DNA from: Caldifarciminota bacterium
Lineage (GTDB): Bacteria; Hydrothermota; UBA3073
Reading direction: 5' to 3'
Length of the DNA stretch: 33,579 nucleotides
Assembly: GCA_023129165.1 (NCBI GenBank)
Contig: JAGMCL010000049.1
Location: 1 to 33,579 of the forward strand
Below are positions 1-9,084 of the stretch, in pieces (within the stretch, counting starts at the first letter, position 1; each line of letters begins with the position of its first letter). Made by a program: the position numbers and the translations under genes. A model generated the notes under the pieces. It searched no databases. It was not told the origin of the DNA and saw nothing but the letters and a program-made list of their open reading frames with translations.

Positions 1-242
1 CAACGACGTTTGAGAGAACCTTTGACAGGAGTAGTTATGTACTTACCCTGATTTCAGGGGAGGAGGCAATGTCCTTTGAAACAGAGCCTGAGAATGGTCT
101 TCCATGGATATCGATAGATTTACCAGAAGAGATGGATCTTTCAGATAAAAAGCTTCCTGATTTCTTAGGTTCGGTTATCTCCGAAGACCATATGAGAATG
201 CAGATACATAGACAGATAATGTCATTTGTAAACGGGATGTAG
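1..242 (+). CDS. 3' end of an unidentified protein (partial)
   Basis: The frame is open from base 3 and runs 79 codons to the TAG at 240-242, with no stop from the window edge. The visible tail is acidic and soluble-looking (it contains PENGLPWISIDLPEEMD and ends IHRQIMSFVNGM). There is no signal peptide or sorting tail in the visible part. I do not recognise the family. An 84-codon open frame on the opposite strand covers the same bases, but this one reads through the window edge in a balanced amino-acid composition, so I prefer it. The start and most of the protein lie outside the window. Confidence 0.5.
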   Translation, partial: TTFERTFDRSSYVLTLISGEEAMSFETEPENGLPWISIDLPEEMDLSDKKLPDFLGSVISEDHMRMQIHRQIMSFVNGM

Positions 243-287
243 AGGGTATCGACAACGATAAACGAGAAGGGTATCGAAGCTGGGTTC

Positions 288-351
288 ACCCCGTTAAATA
301 GAAGCGTTTATTGTAACACTCTGATATTTATTTTTAAATATTTCACAGGGT
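288..351. repeat. 64-bp inverted-repeat element, copy 1
   Basis: Thirteen-base arms (ACCCCGTTAAATA at 288-300 and TATTTCACAGGGT at 339-351) are near-perfect reverse complements with two mismatches. The element has exactly the same length as a second one at 14168-14231 with matching arms. The 38-bp interiors of the two copies do not resemble each other. This looks like a small non-coding, MITE-like or stem-forming dispersed repeat. Confidence 0.55.
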
Positions 352-402
352 AAATGGTGAGGAATCTGGTGCTGTGTAAAGTAAGGTATGTTACATTTTA
401 GA

Positions 403-458
403 GGTAGCCGCAACCTTCAGATTGCGTTGTAATTCGCAGGCTGAAGCCTGCGCCTACC
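403..458. repeat. GTAG-bounded double hairpin (REP-like doublet)
   Basis: The element opens with GGTAG and closes with CTACC. Inside are two hairpins: 409-426 (CGCAACC..GATTGCG, one mismatch) and 435-452 (CGCAGGC, loop TGAA, GCCTGCG, perfect). The layout of two hairpins between inverted GTAG heads is that of a REP doublet. A related hairpin with the same arms in the opposite orientation lies at about 17713-17732. Confidence 0.65.
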
Positions 459-616
459 ATATTCATATAAAAGCGAAATTAGCTTTGCTAACATAGCACT
501 ATAACGAAGCTTGAAACTGGAAAAAGACAAAACGAGCTTCGAGCATCAAAAGGTCGAGCATCGACACCAGTTTCGACAACGATAAACGAAATAGTTTACA
601 AATATGAGGGGCTTTT

Positions 617-976
617 ATGAGAATATTGGTAGCTGATGACGAAGTATTGTTAATCGAACTAACAAGGCATATGCTCTCAGACTATGATGTTATTACTGCA
701 ATGAATGGAATAGAGGCAGTAGAAAGATATAAAGAATACACACCAGATATGGTGTTAATGGACATAAGAATGCCCCTGATGGATGGTATTGAGGCAACAA
801 AAGAGATTATGAAGATAGACCCAAATGCAAAAATATTGGCAGTAACTGCCTGTGCACGTATCAGGGCTAAAGAGATATTGGATGCTGGAGTCTTAGAAAT
901 TATTGAAAAACCATTCGACTTACAATATTTAATCGATACAATCGAGAAATATCTATTAGTCTGTGCACGAACATGA
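617..976 (+). CDS. Single-domain response regulator (receiver domain)
   Basis: This 119-residue protein is a stand-alone CheY-type receiver domain. The acidic pocket is D7-D8, the phospho-acceptor is D49 (in VLMDIRMPLMDG), followed by T77 and K98 (IEKPFD), so all canonical residues are present. There is no output domain: the protein ends about twenty residues after KPF, the usual length of the fold. The start is supported by GAGGGG at 606-611, five bases upstream of the ATG. No histidine kinase or other two-component partner is visible in the window, so the partner must be encoded elsewhere. It could act by protein-protein contact in signalling or as a phosphate shuttle; the sequence does not say which. 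Confidence 0.93.
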   Translation: MRILVADDEVLLIELTRHMLSDYDVITAMNGIEAVERYKEYTPDMVLMDIRMPLMDGIEATKEIMKIDPNAKILAVTACARIRAKEILDAGVLEIIEKPFDLQYLIDTIEKYLLVCART

Positions 977-996
977 GCCTGTGACTCCTTACTCAC

Positions 997-1025
997 TTGA
1001 CATTCTGATTTTAGTGTGGTATAAT
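997..1025 (+). promoter_or_regulatory. Consensus sigma70-type promoter of the secreted propeller gene
   Basis: TTGACA at 997-1002 and TATAAT at 1020-1025 are separated by exactly 17 bases. Transcription should begin near 1032, giving a leader of about 80 bases before the ATG at 1111. It is the likely promoter for the two consecutive secreted-protein genes. Confidence 0.85.
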
Positions 1026-1110
1026 AGTATTGGGGATAATTCTGTTATCTTTTGATATCAGAAAAGTGTAATTTAACTGTTAAGATAATAAAACTAAAAT
1101 AGGAGTATTT

Positions 1111-2547
1111 ATGAGAAAAGATTTATTGAATAAAGTTGTATTTTGGGGAGTTGTATTTATTCCTCTTTTTACCTTTGCTACTGATTGGTATATAATGATG
1201 GTGGATACTACAAACTGGAGTGGGATATATGGGACATCTATTGCACTTGATTCGGTCGGAATACCACACATTGCCTATTGTAGATATAATGGTCCCGGTT
1301 TAATGTATGCCTCTTTAAATTCAGAGGACTCTACATGGATTCTTGAATCTGTATTTGATTCAGCGGGAGTGAAAGCACCCAGAATTGCGGGTATCTATTC
1401 CTCGTTAGCTTTTGACCCAAAGGGTTATCCGCATATCAGTTACTTTGGTGGTGGTTTAGGTTATGCATGGAAGGACAGCCTTGGCTGGCATACTACACAG
1501 CCATATCCAGGTGCCTGGATAGATGGGACATCACTTGTATTGGATAAATATGACTATCCACATATAGGGTATTCCGTGGACTGGACGGATACTACTGCTC
1601 TTGTATTTCACACATATCAGGACGAATCTAACTGGCACACAGAGGTTGTGGATACAATATTTACTGGTTCACCTCGGAATGTGACCATGGCGGTTGATAG
1701 GGGAAATCATATCCATATCTCATACGGAGATCTTCGCCCAGGATATTCAGGACTTCCAGGAAGGGGAATTATGTATGGGGTAAGAAATGAGGCTGGAGAA
1801 TGGGAGTTGGAGAAGATGATAGATACCCTGGATGTGGTTTTCACATGTTTTGAGAGAAATCCCTGTCTTGCTCTTGATAGCCTGGACCATCCCTGTATTG
1901 CCTATGAGTCATGGGATACCCTCGTTATTAAGGGGAAACTAAAATACGCTACAAAACTTGATGGAAGCTGGAATGTTAATATAGTAGATACACTCATTGC
2001 TGGATTATATTTATCTTTAGATCCCTTATGTGGACCGCATATAATCTATATAACCGAAAGGGAACCCTCTTGGCTGAGTTATGCTTGGGAATCTGATGGA
2101 GTATGGCATACTGAAAAAGTTTGCTGGGTAGGGGGTGGAAGCGGGGGAGTTCATTACCCGGGACTTATTATAGATGATAATGGATATGCTCATATAAGCT
2201 ATAATAAAATGAATTCACACCTTAACACAAGATATGCCACGGGGCATCCGGAGGTAGGAATAGAGATTGAGCCCGAGCTCCCCTTATGTACTTCACTGAA
2301 TGTGTATCCAAGCATTGGGAAACAATCAGTGAAGATAGAATTCACACTCAACAGAAAAGTAATGGCAAATTTAAGTATCTATAATATTGCAGGACAAAAG
2401 ATAACTGAATTGGTAAATAAAGAAAGGGATTGTGGTACATATACGATTCATTGGGATATTAAGGGTGTAAAATCAGGTATCTATTTCTGCCGTCTTAGAA
2501 CGGAGAAGGAAGTTTTTATGACCCAAAAAATTATAATTCTAAGATGA
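1111..2547 (+). CDS. Secreted beta-propeller-like protein with C-terminal sorting tail
   Basis: This is a 478-residue exported protein. Residues 1-24 form a signal peptide (charged MRKDLLNK, hydrophobic VVFWGVVFIPLF, probable cut after TFA). The body contains at least six repeats built on the pattern SLALDS.G.PHISY....L.YA.....W, which are beta-propeller blades of a kind frequent in uncultured FCB bacteria. Residues from about 395 form a FlgD-Ig-like / type-A sorting-like tail (SIYNIAGQKI, IHWDIKGVKSGIYFCRL) ending MTQKIIILR. AGGAG lies a few bases upstream of the ATG, and a consensus promoter lies 80 bases further up. The next gene begins 10 bases after its stop, with its ribosome site overlapping the stop codon, so the two are probably co-transcribed. 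The ligand or substrate cannot be told. The secretion machinery is not in the window. Confidence 0.85.
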   Translation: MRKDLLNKVVFWGVVFIPLFTFATDWYIMMVDTTNWSGIYGTSIALDSVGIPHIAYCRYNGPGLMYASLNSEDSTWILESVFDSAGVKAPRIAGIYSSLAFDPKGYPHISYFGGGLGYAWKDSLGWHTTQPYPGAWIDGTSLVLDKYDYPHIGYSVDWTDTTALVFHTYQDESNWHTEVVDTIFTGSPRNVTMAVDRGNHIHISYGDLRPGYSGLPGRGIMYGVRNEAGEWELEKMIDTLDVVFTCFERNPCLALDSLDHPCIAYESWDTLVIKGKLKYATKLDGSWNVNIVDTLIAGLYLSLDPLCGPHIIYITEREPSWLSYAWESDGVWHTEKVCWVGGGSGGVHYPGLIIDDNGYAHISYNKMNSHLNTRYATGHPEVGIEIEPELPLCTSLNVYPSIGKQSVKIEFTLNRKVMANLSIYNIAGQKITELVNKERDCGTYTIHWDIKGVKSGIYFCRLRTEKEVFMTQKIIILR

Positions 2548-2557
2548 GGAGGTGAGT

Positions 2558-5500
2558 ATGGAAAGGTTAGTGAAAGGCTTAATAGTCGCTTTTGCGGTTA
2601 TATCCCCATTATACCTTTACGGGGTGAATGAGGGATACTCTGTAATTACAGAATCCTCTCCCTGGGGATGTGTTATAGTGTGGTTCCCGGGAGATTCTGC
2701 GGATGAATGGAGAGAGGAATATTGCCCGAAACTCGATTCTATGAAAAGCTGTGGGATATCATGGGATAGACCGACTTGTGGACCGCCGGGGGGGATAGAT
2801 TATCCTGGAGTTTTCCCCAGGGATTGGAAACTTCACGGTTCCGATTCCATGATTGTGTATATGCTTGAGAGGGATATGAACTGGCTGTGGATAGGCTTCC
2901 CTCCTGACTGGATGACCGATTCCACAAAGTGGCCAAATTTCTGGCATAAGATAGTTGAATATCTTGATGGGGATGGGGTTGGAGTTCCTTATGACAATTC
3001 AGATTCGATATACCCAGAGTATTCCCTCACCAAATACAAGCCTGTAAAATACTGGAATATTTGCAATGAGCCCAATGATAGAGGGAGTTCAAATGATCAT
3101 TGTTATGGTGGTACTGTTGATCATTTTCGCCTTTATACAATGATCTCCCATGAAGCAATACATGATGCAGATACAAGTTCTGAGGTCAAGGTTGTTGCAC
3201 CCTCTATTAACGATATAGTATGGTATTTTAGGCCCGACTCCAGTGACACTGCAGCTTCTCCTGTCTACTGGCTGGCACGGGTTCTTGAGGGTACAGGAGT
3301 TGATTATATTGATATCATAAGTCACCATTATCCATTTCGTAATGGTAGTCGTTGGTTTGACTCATATGATGATTACTTAGATTGTTTAGAAGATACTCTG
3401 GAATACTACCATGCTGATAATAAGCCGTTTTGGTTAACAGAAGAGGGTGTTGCGACCTACGGTATGTGGGATTCAGTATCTGAAGATACACAGGCAATAT
3501 ATTACAAAGAATGGTGTGCGGAGATGCTTGACAGAGATTGGCCATCTAAAGGCAATAAGATATTTTTCTTCTCTGATGGAGATTGTAATACCCCAGGATG
3601 GGGATTACTCGATACTAATTTCTGTCATAAACCAGCATTTGATACACTATATAACTTTATCCATACGAATACTCCTTTTGATACACTCACCTCACCTACA
3701 GGTGGTGAGGATTGGGCTTGTGATAGTGTTTGTAATATAACCTGGACTGCCTCGGATATTCAGACACCAGATAATGCTTTAACAATAAATATCGCATACT
3801 CTACTGATTCTGGCAAAACATGGATTGCTGTTACTGAAATGGAAGAAAATGATGGCACATATCAATGGACTATTCCAAATACACCATCTAATTTCAGCAG
3901 AGTCAGGATAAGGGCAAGAGATTCAGACTACCTTGAAGGACAGTATATAAGTGGTATATTTGCCATATCAGACCGTACTCCACCCTCAGTAAGCCTCTTA
4001 ATCCCTGAAGGTGGTGAGATATGGGAGATTGGAGGATTGAAGAAGATAGAGTGGACTGAGCCCACTGATAATGTGGGGGTAGATATCGTGAAGGTTTTAT
4101 TCAAATCAAACTATCCAGGCGGTCAATGGGATACTATCGCTTGTGTAAGTCCTGAAACCACCTATTACCACTGGGAAATCCCAGATACTACTTCCTCTAC
4201 ATGCAGAATCAAGGTGATTGCCTTTGATGAGGCACTCAACTCTTGTGAGGATATGTGTGATGCCAACTTCGAGGTAGGACCTCTGTTCTCAACCACAAAA
4301 CTTGCAACAGCTTATAATAACCAGAGGAAGGTGTGCGTTGGTGCTTCTGATAATATCTATATGGTCTATCACTCAGGAGGTGTTAATGATAGGGTGTTGT
4401 TCGATTATTCTTCTGATAATGGTGATAGTTGGAATCAAAAGGGCATTGGTAATGGTAAATTCCCTGCAATTGGTATTGATTATTCAGATGGATTGGATAT
4501 ATGTTGGATACAGCAGATTGAAGATGAGGCAGGATTATGGCTTAGGAGAAAAACGATGGATTGGGAAGATGCGGTTGAGATATTCCACTTTCCTTCAGAC
4601 CCTCCGTTGGAGCCTCCATTCCAGGATTTCTACCTATTTCCTCCTTCTTTTGCTATCGATGAATCTGACACAGTCCATATATGTGTTGAAACCCTTGTAG
4701 AGTATACAGATCCAACTCCCGGTACCTATGCATGGGAATGGAAACTCAGATATGGAAAAATTTCTGTTATAAATCCTGACACAATATATTTTGAGACACT
4801 TGATACAGCTTTTGTATCAGGCTCTCTACCTCCTCCCTATGATAGTGTTTATAACTACTACTGCTCATCTATTTGCCTTGATAGAAAAGGGCATCCCCAT
4901 ATTACATGGTGTAAACCCTTCTGGGCTGAGACAGAAGAGATATACTATAGAGTAATGACAGATACTGGCTGGAGTTCCATATTCAATATCTCAGAAAGCC
5001 CTAATACTTCGTCTTCACATCCCTTTATTGATATTTATGGTGATTTTGTAAATGTTGTATGGGAGGAAGGTGAAAATATCTCTCATATAAGAAAATGGCT
5101 ATATGGTGACTGGGAAGAATCTGATATAACTATAGAAGGACGCTCTCCTCAGGTACTGGATGGTTGTGTTATCACATATTCAGATAGTGTTTCAGGTAAA
5201 GGTATAGTTTTCTATAAAGAATTTGACAGGATAGATTGGGAAGACAGTGTTGTATTAAGTGATATGTATGGCGATTGCAATAATCCTCAATCTAACCTAA
5301 CTAATAGTATTCTTACAGTGGTCTGGACAGAGGACAAAGAAGATATTTACAAGGTTGGCATGGGAATTGACACTGTCTTTATCCCCTGGCAGAAGTCTGA
5401 TACCAATCTTGCAACTGCTTACAATAATGGAAGGAAGATCATAAGGGATACAGATGGCAGGATACATATAGTCTATCAATCTGATGGTTATATATACTAT

Positions 5501-8050
5501 GCTTATACGGATGACAGTCTCTTTTCCTGTGATTTCTTAGTTGGAGAGGGAGAACTCCCCTGCATATCACTTGACACATTAGGAAACCCCTGGATTATGT
5601 GGAGAAACACCTCTTGTGATTCGATTCTATTCTCAAAATTCGACTATGATAGCTTTACCACACCTGTATCTGTATATAATAACGACACCCTGAGTGCTCC
5701 ATCATTTGTAATATCTGAAGACAACGAGGCTCATCTGTCTGTGGGAATCTTGAGTTCGAATGTGTGCAGGGTTATTTATTGTATATTTGATGGCACTCAA
5801 ACTTCACACACAGATACCCTTGACTCATATGAGGGCGATATGACAAGGCCATCCTTTGCCTATGAAGAAGAAAAAGGGAAGATTCTTGCTGTCTGGGATA
5901 AGGGAGGAAGTATATATTACAGAGAGACAGAAAAAGAAAAGGAGTGGAGTGATGAAGAGGTCATCTCAGGAGAGATTGACACCTGCTGTAACCCTCAGAT
6001 AGACTACTATGATGGTTTTGTCTATGTAGTATGGCAGGCTGAGGATGGTGACTACAATATATATTATACCTCAAAACCAATAAATGATAAATGGGCAGAT
6101 CCAATAAAGGTTTATAATTCCCAGCAGGATTCAAAGTATCCAGTTGTGGGTGGAGGTATCCATGTCATATGGGAAGAGGAAACACAATCAGGGTCTTTAA
6201 TATACTATTTCAAGGTAGGGTCAGAGCAGAAGGAACCAGAAAACCTGTCAGGAGACATAGATGCATACTGCGCATATTCAGCTTATTATACACCTGCTAT
6301 AGGAGACCCGAATTTGTTTGTAGTATGGACACAGAAAGATACTCCTTACAGGATAAACATGATTAAAAAGATAGTCACATCATCAGGTGGTAAGATGGGT
6401 TCATCCTCAGGCGATGCCACAGGACCTGGAAACACAAAAAGACTCTCTGCAGTATCAGGTGGAGCTTTACTTGCTTTTACATCAGGGAATAGTGTTATGT
6501 ATACCGAGTATAGTGACTCACTCGATGAACCATTGAGCTTAGGCAGTGGTAGATATCCCTCGATACTACAATCTGGTAATGATACAAAAATCTTCTGGAA
6601 TGACAGTTGCGGTATATACTCATTCGATGTAACCAATAATGGCTTGACTGATACAATCCTTACAGATAATATGCAATGTGAGATACCTCTTGCTGTTACA
6701 TCATCAGATTATAGATATCATATTGGAATCATTGAAAGAAGTGAGAATTTGTGGAGGATAAAGCATGGTATTAAGAGAGACAATCTCTTTACAGAATTTG
6801 TAATTGATAGCATAAATACTCAATCTATGACCTCTCCTTTATCCATCTCTAAAGACAGAATTGGAAACATACACATTGTATGGGAAAAGGATGGAAATAT
6901 ATACTATACAAACTTCATTGGTATAGTATATGGAGTATATGATACACTATCAAATACCAATCTTTCTAAAAATCCATCCATTGATGTGTATGGTGCAAGG
7001 GTGAGAGTTGTATGGGAGGATGATGGAGAGGTAATGCTCAAATCAAGATGGATCGGACAGCCATGGGAGGACATGATAAATCTGAGCAGAACCTATGACA
7101 GCGTTTCATGTGACCCGTTTATTAGATACAATTCAGTTATATGGTCCGAGGAAGGTGGTATTAGATTGAGGATGTTTGACTCGGATATTATGGACTGGGG
7201 GAATGTTATAGATATTACTTCACAGGATGCAAGATACCCTCAGGTGGACTTTTACCAGACTACTCACTCAACTGATATGTGGCTTGCATGGACAGAGGGG
7301 ATAGGACCATCATATGATGTAATACTCAAATCATACAAGGTAGCAAGGGTGCCTTATATCTGTCTCAATCTGGGATTAGAAGAACCATCAGTATTTACCA
7401 TAAGAAGGAATGGATATACTGAGTATGGAGAAGATGTATACAAGAGTATGGATACAGACCCATTGTGTCTTTTATATCGCATTCCCGGACTTGACCCTGG
7501 CAAGAAATACAGAATAACCCTGACATACTATCAGGAATCAGGTGATGAATGGGAGATGAGACTCTCGGGTGATATAGATGCCAATACTGTGATACCATCA
7601 AATACCCAGATTAAAGAGAAACTGTGGGTACCTGAATATAACTATCTTGATGGTGTTCTAACACTTGTTATAACTAAAGCTCTTGGTGACTATGCAATCT
7701 GTTCAGGGATTGTTATTCATGAGTTTGAGATAGAGGGGGGTAATGGAGGAACACAGAGTCTTGGAGACTATAGGATATTCAGTCTGTCCCAGAACTACCC
7801 AAATCCTGCAAGAGGAAAGACAGTAATTAGATACTCAATACCAAAGAGCTCAAACGTCTCATTAAAGATTTATGATATTTGTGGACGACTCGTAAAAACA
7901 ATAATAGATGAAAGAAAGCCTGCAGGATATTACAGAGTGACATGGGATGGTAAGGATAATAAAGACAATCCTGTTTCAAATGGTGTATATTTTGCAAGGC
8001 TGGTAGCTGGAGATAATTCAGCATCAAGGAAACTTGTAATCGTGAAATAG
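2558..8050 (+). CDS. Giant secreted protein: glycosidase-like head, Ig-like domains, many propeller blades, sorting tail
   Basis: The product is about 1830 residues. ATG 2558 is preferred over the GTG at 2552 because GAGGAGG (2546-2552) then sits five bases upstream. Order of parts: signal peptide (1-23); a (beta/alpha)8 glycosidase-like region (about 30-370) with ICNEPND, acid/base candidate E171, and WLTEEG, nucleophile candidate E295, a clan GH-A layout; two Ig-like domains opening with SPTGGEDW and PEGGEIWE (about 375-575); roughly nineteen blades of the type IHIVWEKDGNIYYT (about 585-1590); a galactose-binding-like beta domain (about 1595-1730); and a C-terminal FlgD-Ig/sorting tail (QNYPNPARGKTVIRYS, VTWDGKDNKDNPVSNGVYF). 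The blades show that this is a modular surface or secreted protein. Glycan hydrolysis is inferred only from the two glutamates and the fold pattern. It follows the previous propeller gene by 10 bases. Confidence 0.87.
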   Translation: MERLVKGLIVAFAVISPLYLYGVNEGYSVITESSPWGCVIVWFPGDSADEWREEYCPKLDSMKSCGISWDRPTCGPPGGIDYPGVFPRDWKLHGSDSMIVYMLERDMNWLWIGFPPDWMTDSTKWPNFWHKIVEYLDGDGVGVPYDNSDSIYPEYSLTKYKPVKYWNICNEPNDRGSSNDHCYGGTVDHFRLYTMISHEAIHDADTSSEVKVVAPSINDIVWYFRPDSSDTAASPVYWLARVLEGTGVDYIDIISHHYPFRNGSRWFDSYDDYLDCLEDTLEYYHADNKPFWLTEEGVATYGMWDSVSEDTQAIYYKEWCAEMLDRDWPSKGNKIFFFSDGDCNTPGWGLLDTNFCHKPAFDTLYNFIHTNTPFDTLTSPTGGEDWACDSVCNITWTASDIQTPDNALTINIAYSTDSGKTWIAVTEMEENDGTYQWTIPNTPSNFSRVRIRARDSDYLEGQYISGIFAISDRTPPSVSLLIPEGGEIWEIGGLKKIEWTEPTDNVGVDIVKVLFKSNYPGGQWDTIACVSPETTYYHWEIPDTTSSTCRIKVIAFDEALNSCEDMCDANFEVGPLFSTTKLATAYNNQRKVCVGASDNIYMVYHSGGVNDRVLFDYSSDNGDSWNQKGIGNGKFPAIGIDYSDGLDICWIQQIEDEAGLWLRRKTMDWEDAVEIFHFPSDPPLEPPFQDFYLFPPSFAIDESDTVHICVETLVEYTDPTPGTYAWEWKLRYGKISVINPDTIYFETLDTAFVSGSLPPPYDSVYNYYCSSICLDRKGHPHITWCKPFWAETEEIYYRVMTDTGWSSIFNISESPNTSSSHPFIDIYGDFVNVVWEEGENISHIRKWLYGDWEESDITIEGRSPQVLDGCVITYSDSVSGKGIVFYKEFDRIDWEDSVVLSDMYGDCNNPQSNLTNSILTVVWTEDKEDIYKVGMGIDTVFIPWQKSDTNLATAYNNGRKIIRDTDGRIHIVYQSDGYIYYAYTDDSLFSCDFLVGEGELPCISLDTLGNPWIMWRNTSCDSILFSKFDYDSFTTPVSVYNNDTLSAPSFVISEDNEAHLSVGILSSNVCRVIYCIFDGTQTSHTDTLDSYEGDMTRPSFAYEEEKGKILAVWDKGGSIYYRETEKEKEWSDEEVISGEIDTCCNPQIDYYDGFVYVVWQAEDGDYNIYYTSKPINDKWADPIKVYNSQQDSKYPVVGGGIHVIWEEETQSGSLIYYFKVGSEQKEPENLSGDIDAYCAYSAYYTPAIGDPNLFVVWTQKDTPYRINMIKKIVTSSGGKMGSSSGDATGPGNTKRLSAVSGGALLAFTSGNSVMYTEYSDSLDEPLSLGSGRYPSILQSGNDTKIFWNDSCGIYSFDVTNNGLTDTILTDNMQCEIPLAVTSSDYRYHIGIIERSENLWRIKHGIKRDNLFTEFVIDSINTQSMTSPLSISKDRIGNIHIVWEKDGNIYYTNFIGIVYGVYDTLSNTNLSKNPSIDVYGARVRVVWEDDGEVMLKSRWIGQPWEDMINLSRTYDSVSCDPFIRYNSVIWSEEGGIRLRMFDSDIMDWGNVIDITSQDARYPQVDFYQTTHSTDMWLAWTEGIGPSYDVILKSYKVARVPYICLNLGLEEPSVFTIRRNGYTEYGEDVYKSMDTDPLCLLYRIPGLDPGKKYRITLTYYQESGDEWEMRLSGDIDANTVIPSNTQIKEKLWVPEYNYLDGVLTLVITKALGDYAICSGIVIHEFEIEGGNGGTQSLGDYRIFSLSQNYPNPARGKTVIRYSIPKSSNVSLKIYDICGRLVKTIIDERKPAGYYRVTWDGKDNKDNPVSNGVYFARLVAGDNSASRKLVIVK

Positions 8051-8087
8051 AATGTAAATATTTTCAATTTAATTTTTCCACCAAGCG

Positions 8088-8150
8088 ACCTCCCTTCGTG
8101 CCCGCCTATCGTGAGATCCCCTAAGTGGCATGCAGGTGCCCATATACAAC
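8088..8150. other. GC-rich unexplained patch in an AT-rich gap
   Basis: Between the giant gene and the next promoter a stretch of about 60 bases is markedly GC-rich compared with its surroundings. It can be closed by CCAC/GTGG and contains a GGCA..TGCC hairpin at its right side. I recognise no tRNA, riboswitch or terminator in it. Confidence 0.25.
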
Positions 8151-8231
8151 TTCTAAAACTTCCTGAAAAAGAATTTAGCTTGCAGAACTGACACCAATAA
8201 TATAATCCATCTTTCTGCAGTCAATTTTTTC

Positions 8232-8260
8232 TTGACATTTTTTGAAATTAGATGTATAAT
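8232..8260 (+). promoter_or_regulatory. Consensus promoter placing the start codon at the transcript 5' end
   Basis: TTGACA (8232-8237), 17 bases, TATAAT (8255-8260). The ATG at 8269 begins eight bases after the -10 box, where transcription normally starts, and there is no room for a ribosome-binding site. The mRNA should be leaderless or carry one or two leader bases. Confidence 0.85.
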
Positions 8261-8268
8261 AATAACCT

Positions 8269-9084
8269 ATGATTCTATGGTTTTTGATAATAACATTTTT
8301 ATCACACATCATACCATACAAACCTGCTGTCTTTATTGCAAGAAGGATAGCAGATTTTATGTATTTCACATTTTTTAGAAATAGAAGAAAAATTGTATTT
8401 GAAAATTTTAAAATTGTAAAAAATAGGAATCTATCAAATTATGAACTCCATAAATATGCAATCGAGACCTTTGAAAACTTCGCAACTTTCGTATACGAGT
8501 TCCTGATACTTCCCTCAGTTTATATAAAAGGTTTCCAGAACTATATTACACCGATAAATATCGAAAGGATGACGAAGCCCTCTTTGTTCCTTACTGGACA
8601 TCTGGGTAACTGGGAGTGGGGCGCCAGTATGGTCAGTTCGTTTGGTTTCAATATTACAGTTATAGCTCTGGGACATCAACAAAAGGCACTTAAAAAATTT
8701 TTTACCCGGAGAAGAAATCAAGCAGGAATGAATGTCGTATATATTGACAGTGATCTAAAAGATATATTTAGAACATTAAAAAAGGGTAATGTTATAGCAA
8801 CCTTAGGAGATAGAGATTACACAGGCAATTCTATTTTCGTTAATTTTCTTGGTAAAAAGATACTAATACCTAAGGGTGTATTTCAAATTTCATTAAGGTT
8901 AGAAATACCTATAATTCCTACCTTCTGTGTAAAAGAAAATAATAAATACAGGCTTTATTTTGAAGAACCTATTTATTTCAAAACTGAGAATGAGATTGTG
9001 GAAAAATGGGTAAATATATTAGAGCGATATGTAAAAAAATATCCTACACAATGGTATATATTTGACAATATATGGAAAGAGTAA
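8269..9084 (+). CDS. LpxL/HtrB-type lysophospholipid acyltransferase family protein
   Basis: This is a 271-residue member of the lipid A late-acyltransferase-like family. The catalytic H(X4)E is H111-E116 in GHLGNWEW, preceded by an N-terminal hydrophobic segment (MILWFLIITFLSHII) that would anchor it to the inner face of the cytoplasmic membrane. GDRDYTG and the PKGVFQIS..LEIPIIPTF region match the acceptor/acyl-donor part of the family. Family members transfer an acyl chain to a glycolipid precursor, classically lipid A; whether this organism makes lipid A cannot be seen here. Its last bases overlap the glycosyltransferase start (TAATG), which makes a joint role in envelope glycolipid synthesis likely. 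It is driven by a promoter that leaves no leader. Confidence 0.85.
   Translation: MILWFLIITFLSHIIPYKPAVFIARRIADFMYFTFFRNRRKIVFENFKIVKNRNLSNYELHKYAIETFENFATFVYEFLILPSVYIKGFQNYITPINIERMTKPSLFLTGHLGNWEWGASMVSSFGFNITVIALGHQQKALKKFFTRRRNQAGMNVVYIDSDLKDIFRTLKKGNVIATLGDRDYTGNSIFVNFLGKKILIPKGVFQISLRLEIPIIPTFCVKENNKYRLYFEEPIYFKTENEIVEKWVNILERYVKKYPTQWYIFDNIWKE

Larger units (their letters stand above)
249..589. repeat. 17-bp direct repeat pair
   Basis: The string TCGACAACGATAAACGA occurs at 249-265, just after the stop of the first gene, and again exactly at 573-589, just before the receiver-domain gene. The 300 bases between them hold two other repeat elements. It may mark the borders of inserted repeat material, or may just be another dispersed repeat. 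Confidence 0.6.

Noticed and set aside
35-289. Open frame of 84 codons on the minus strand
   Set aside because: It overlaps the plus-strand frame that reads through the window edge. It has no ribosome site and extends into the repeat region.
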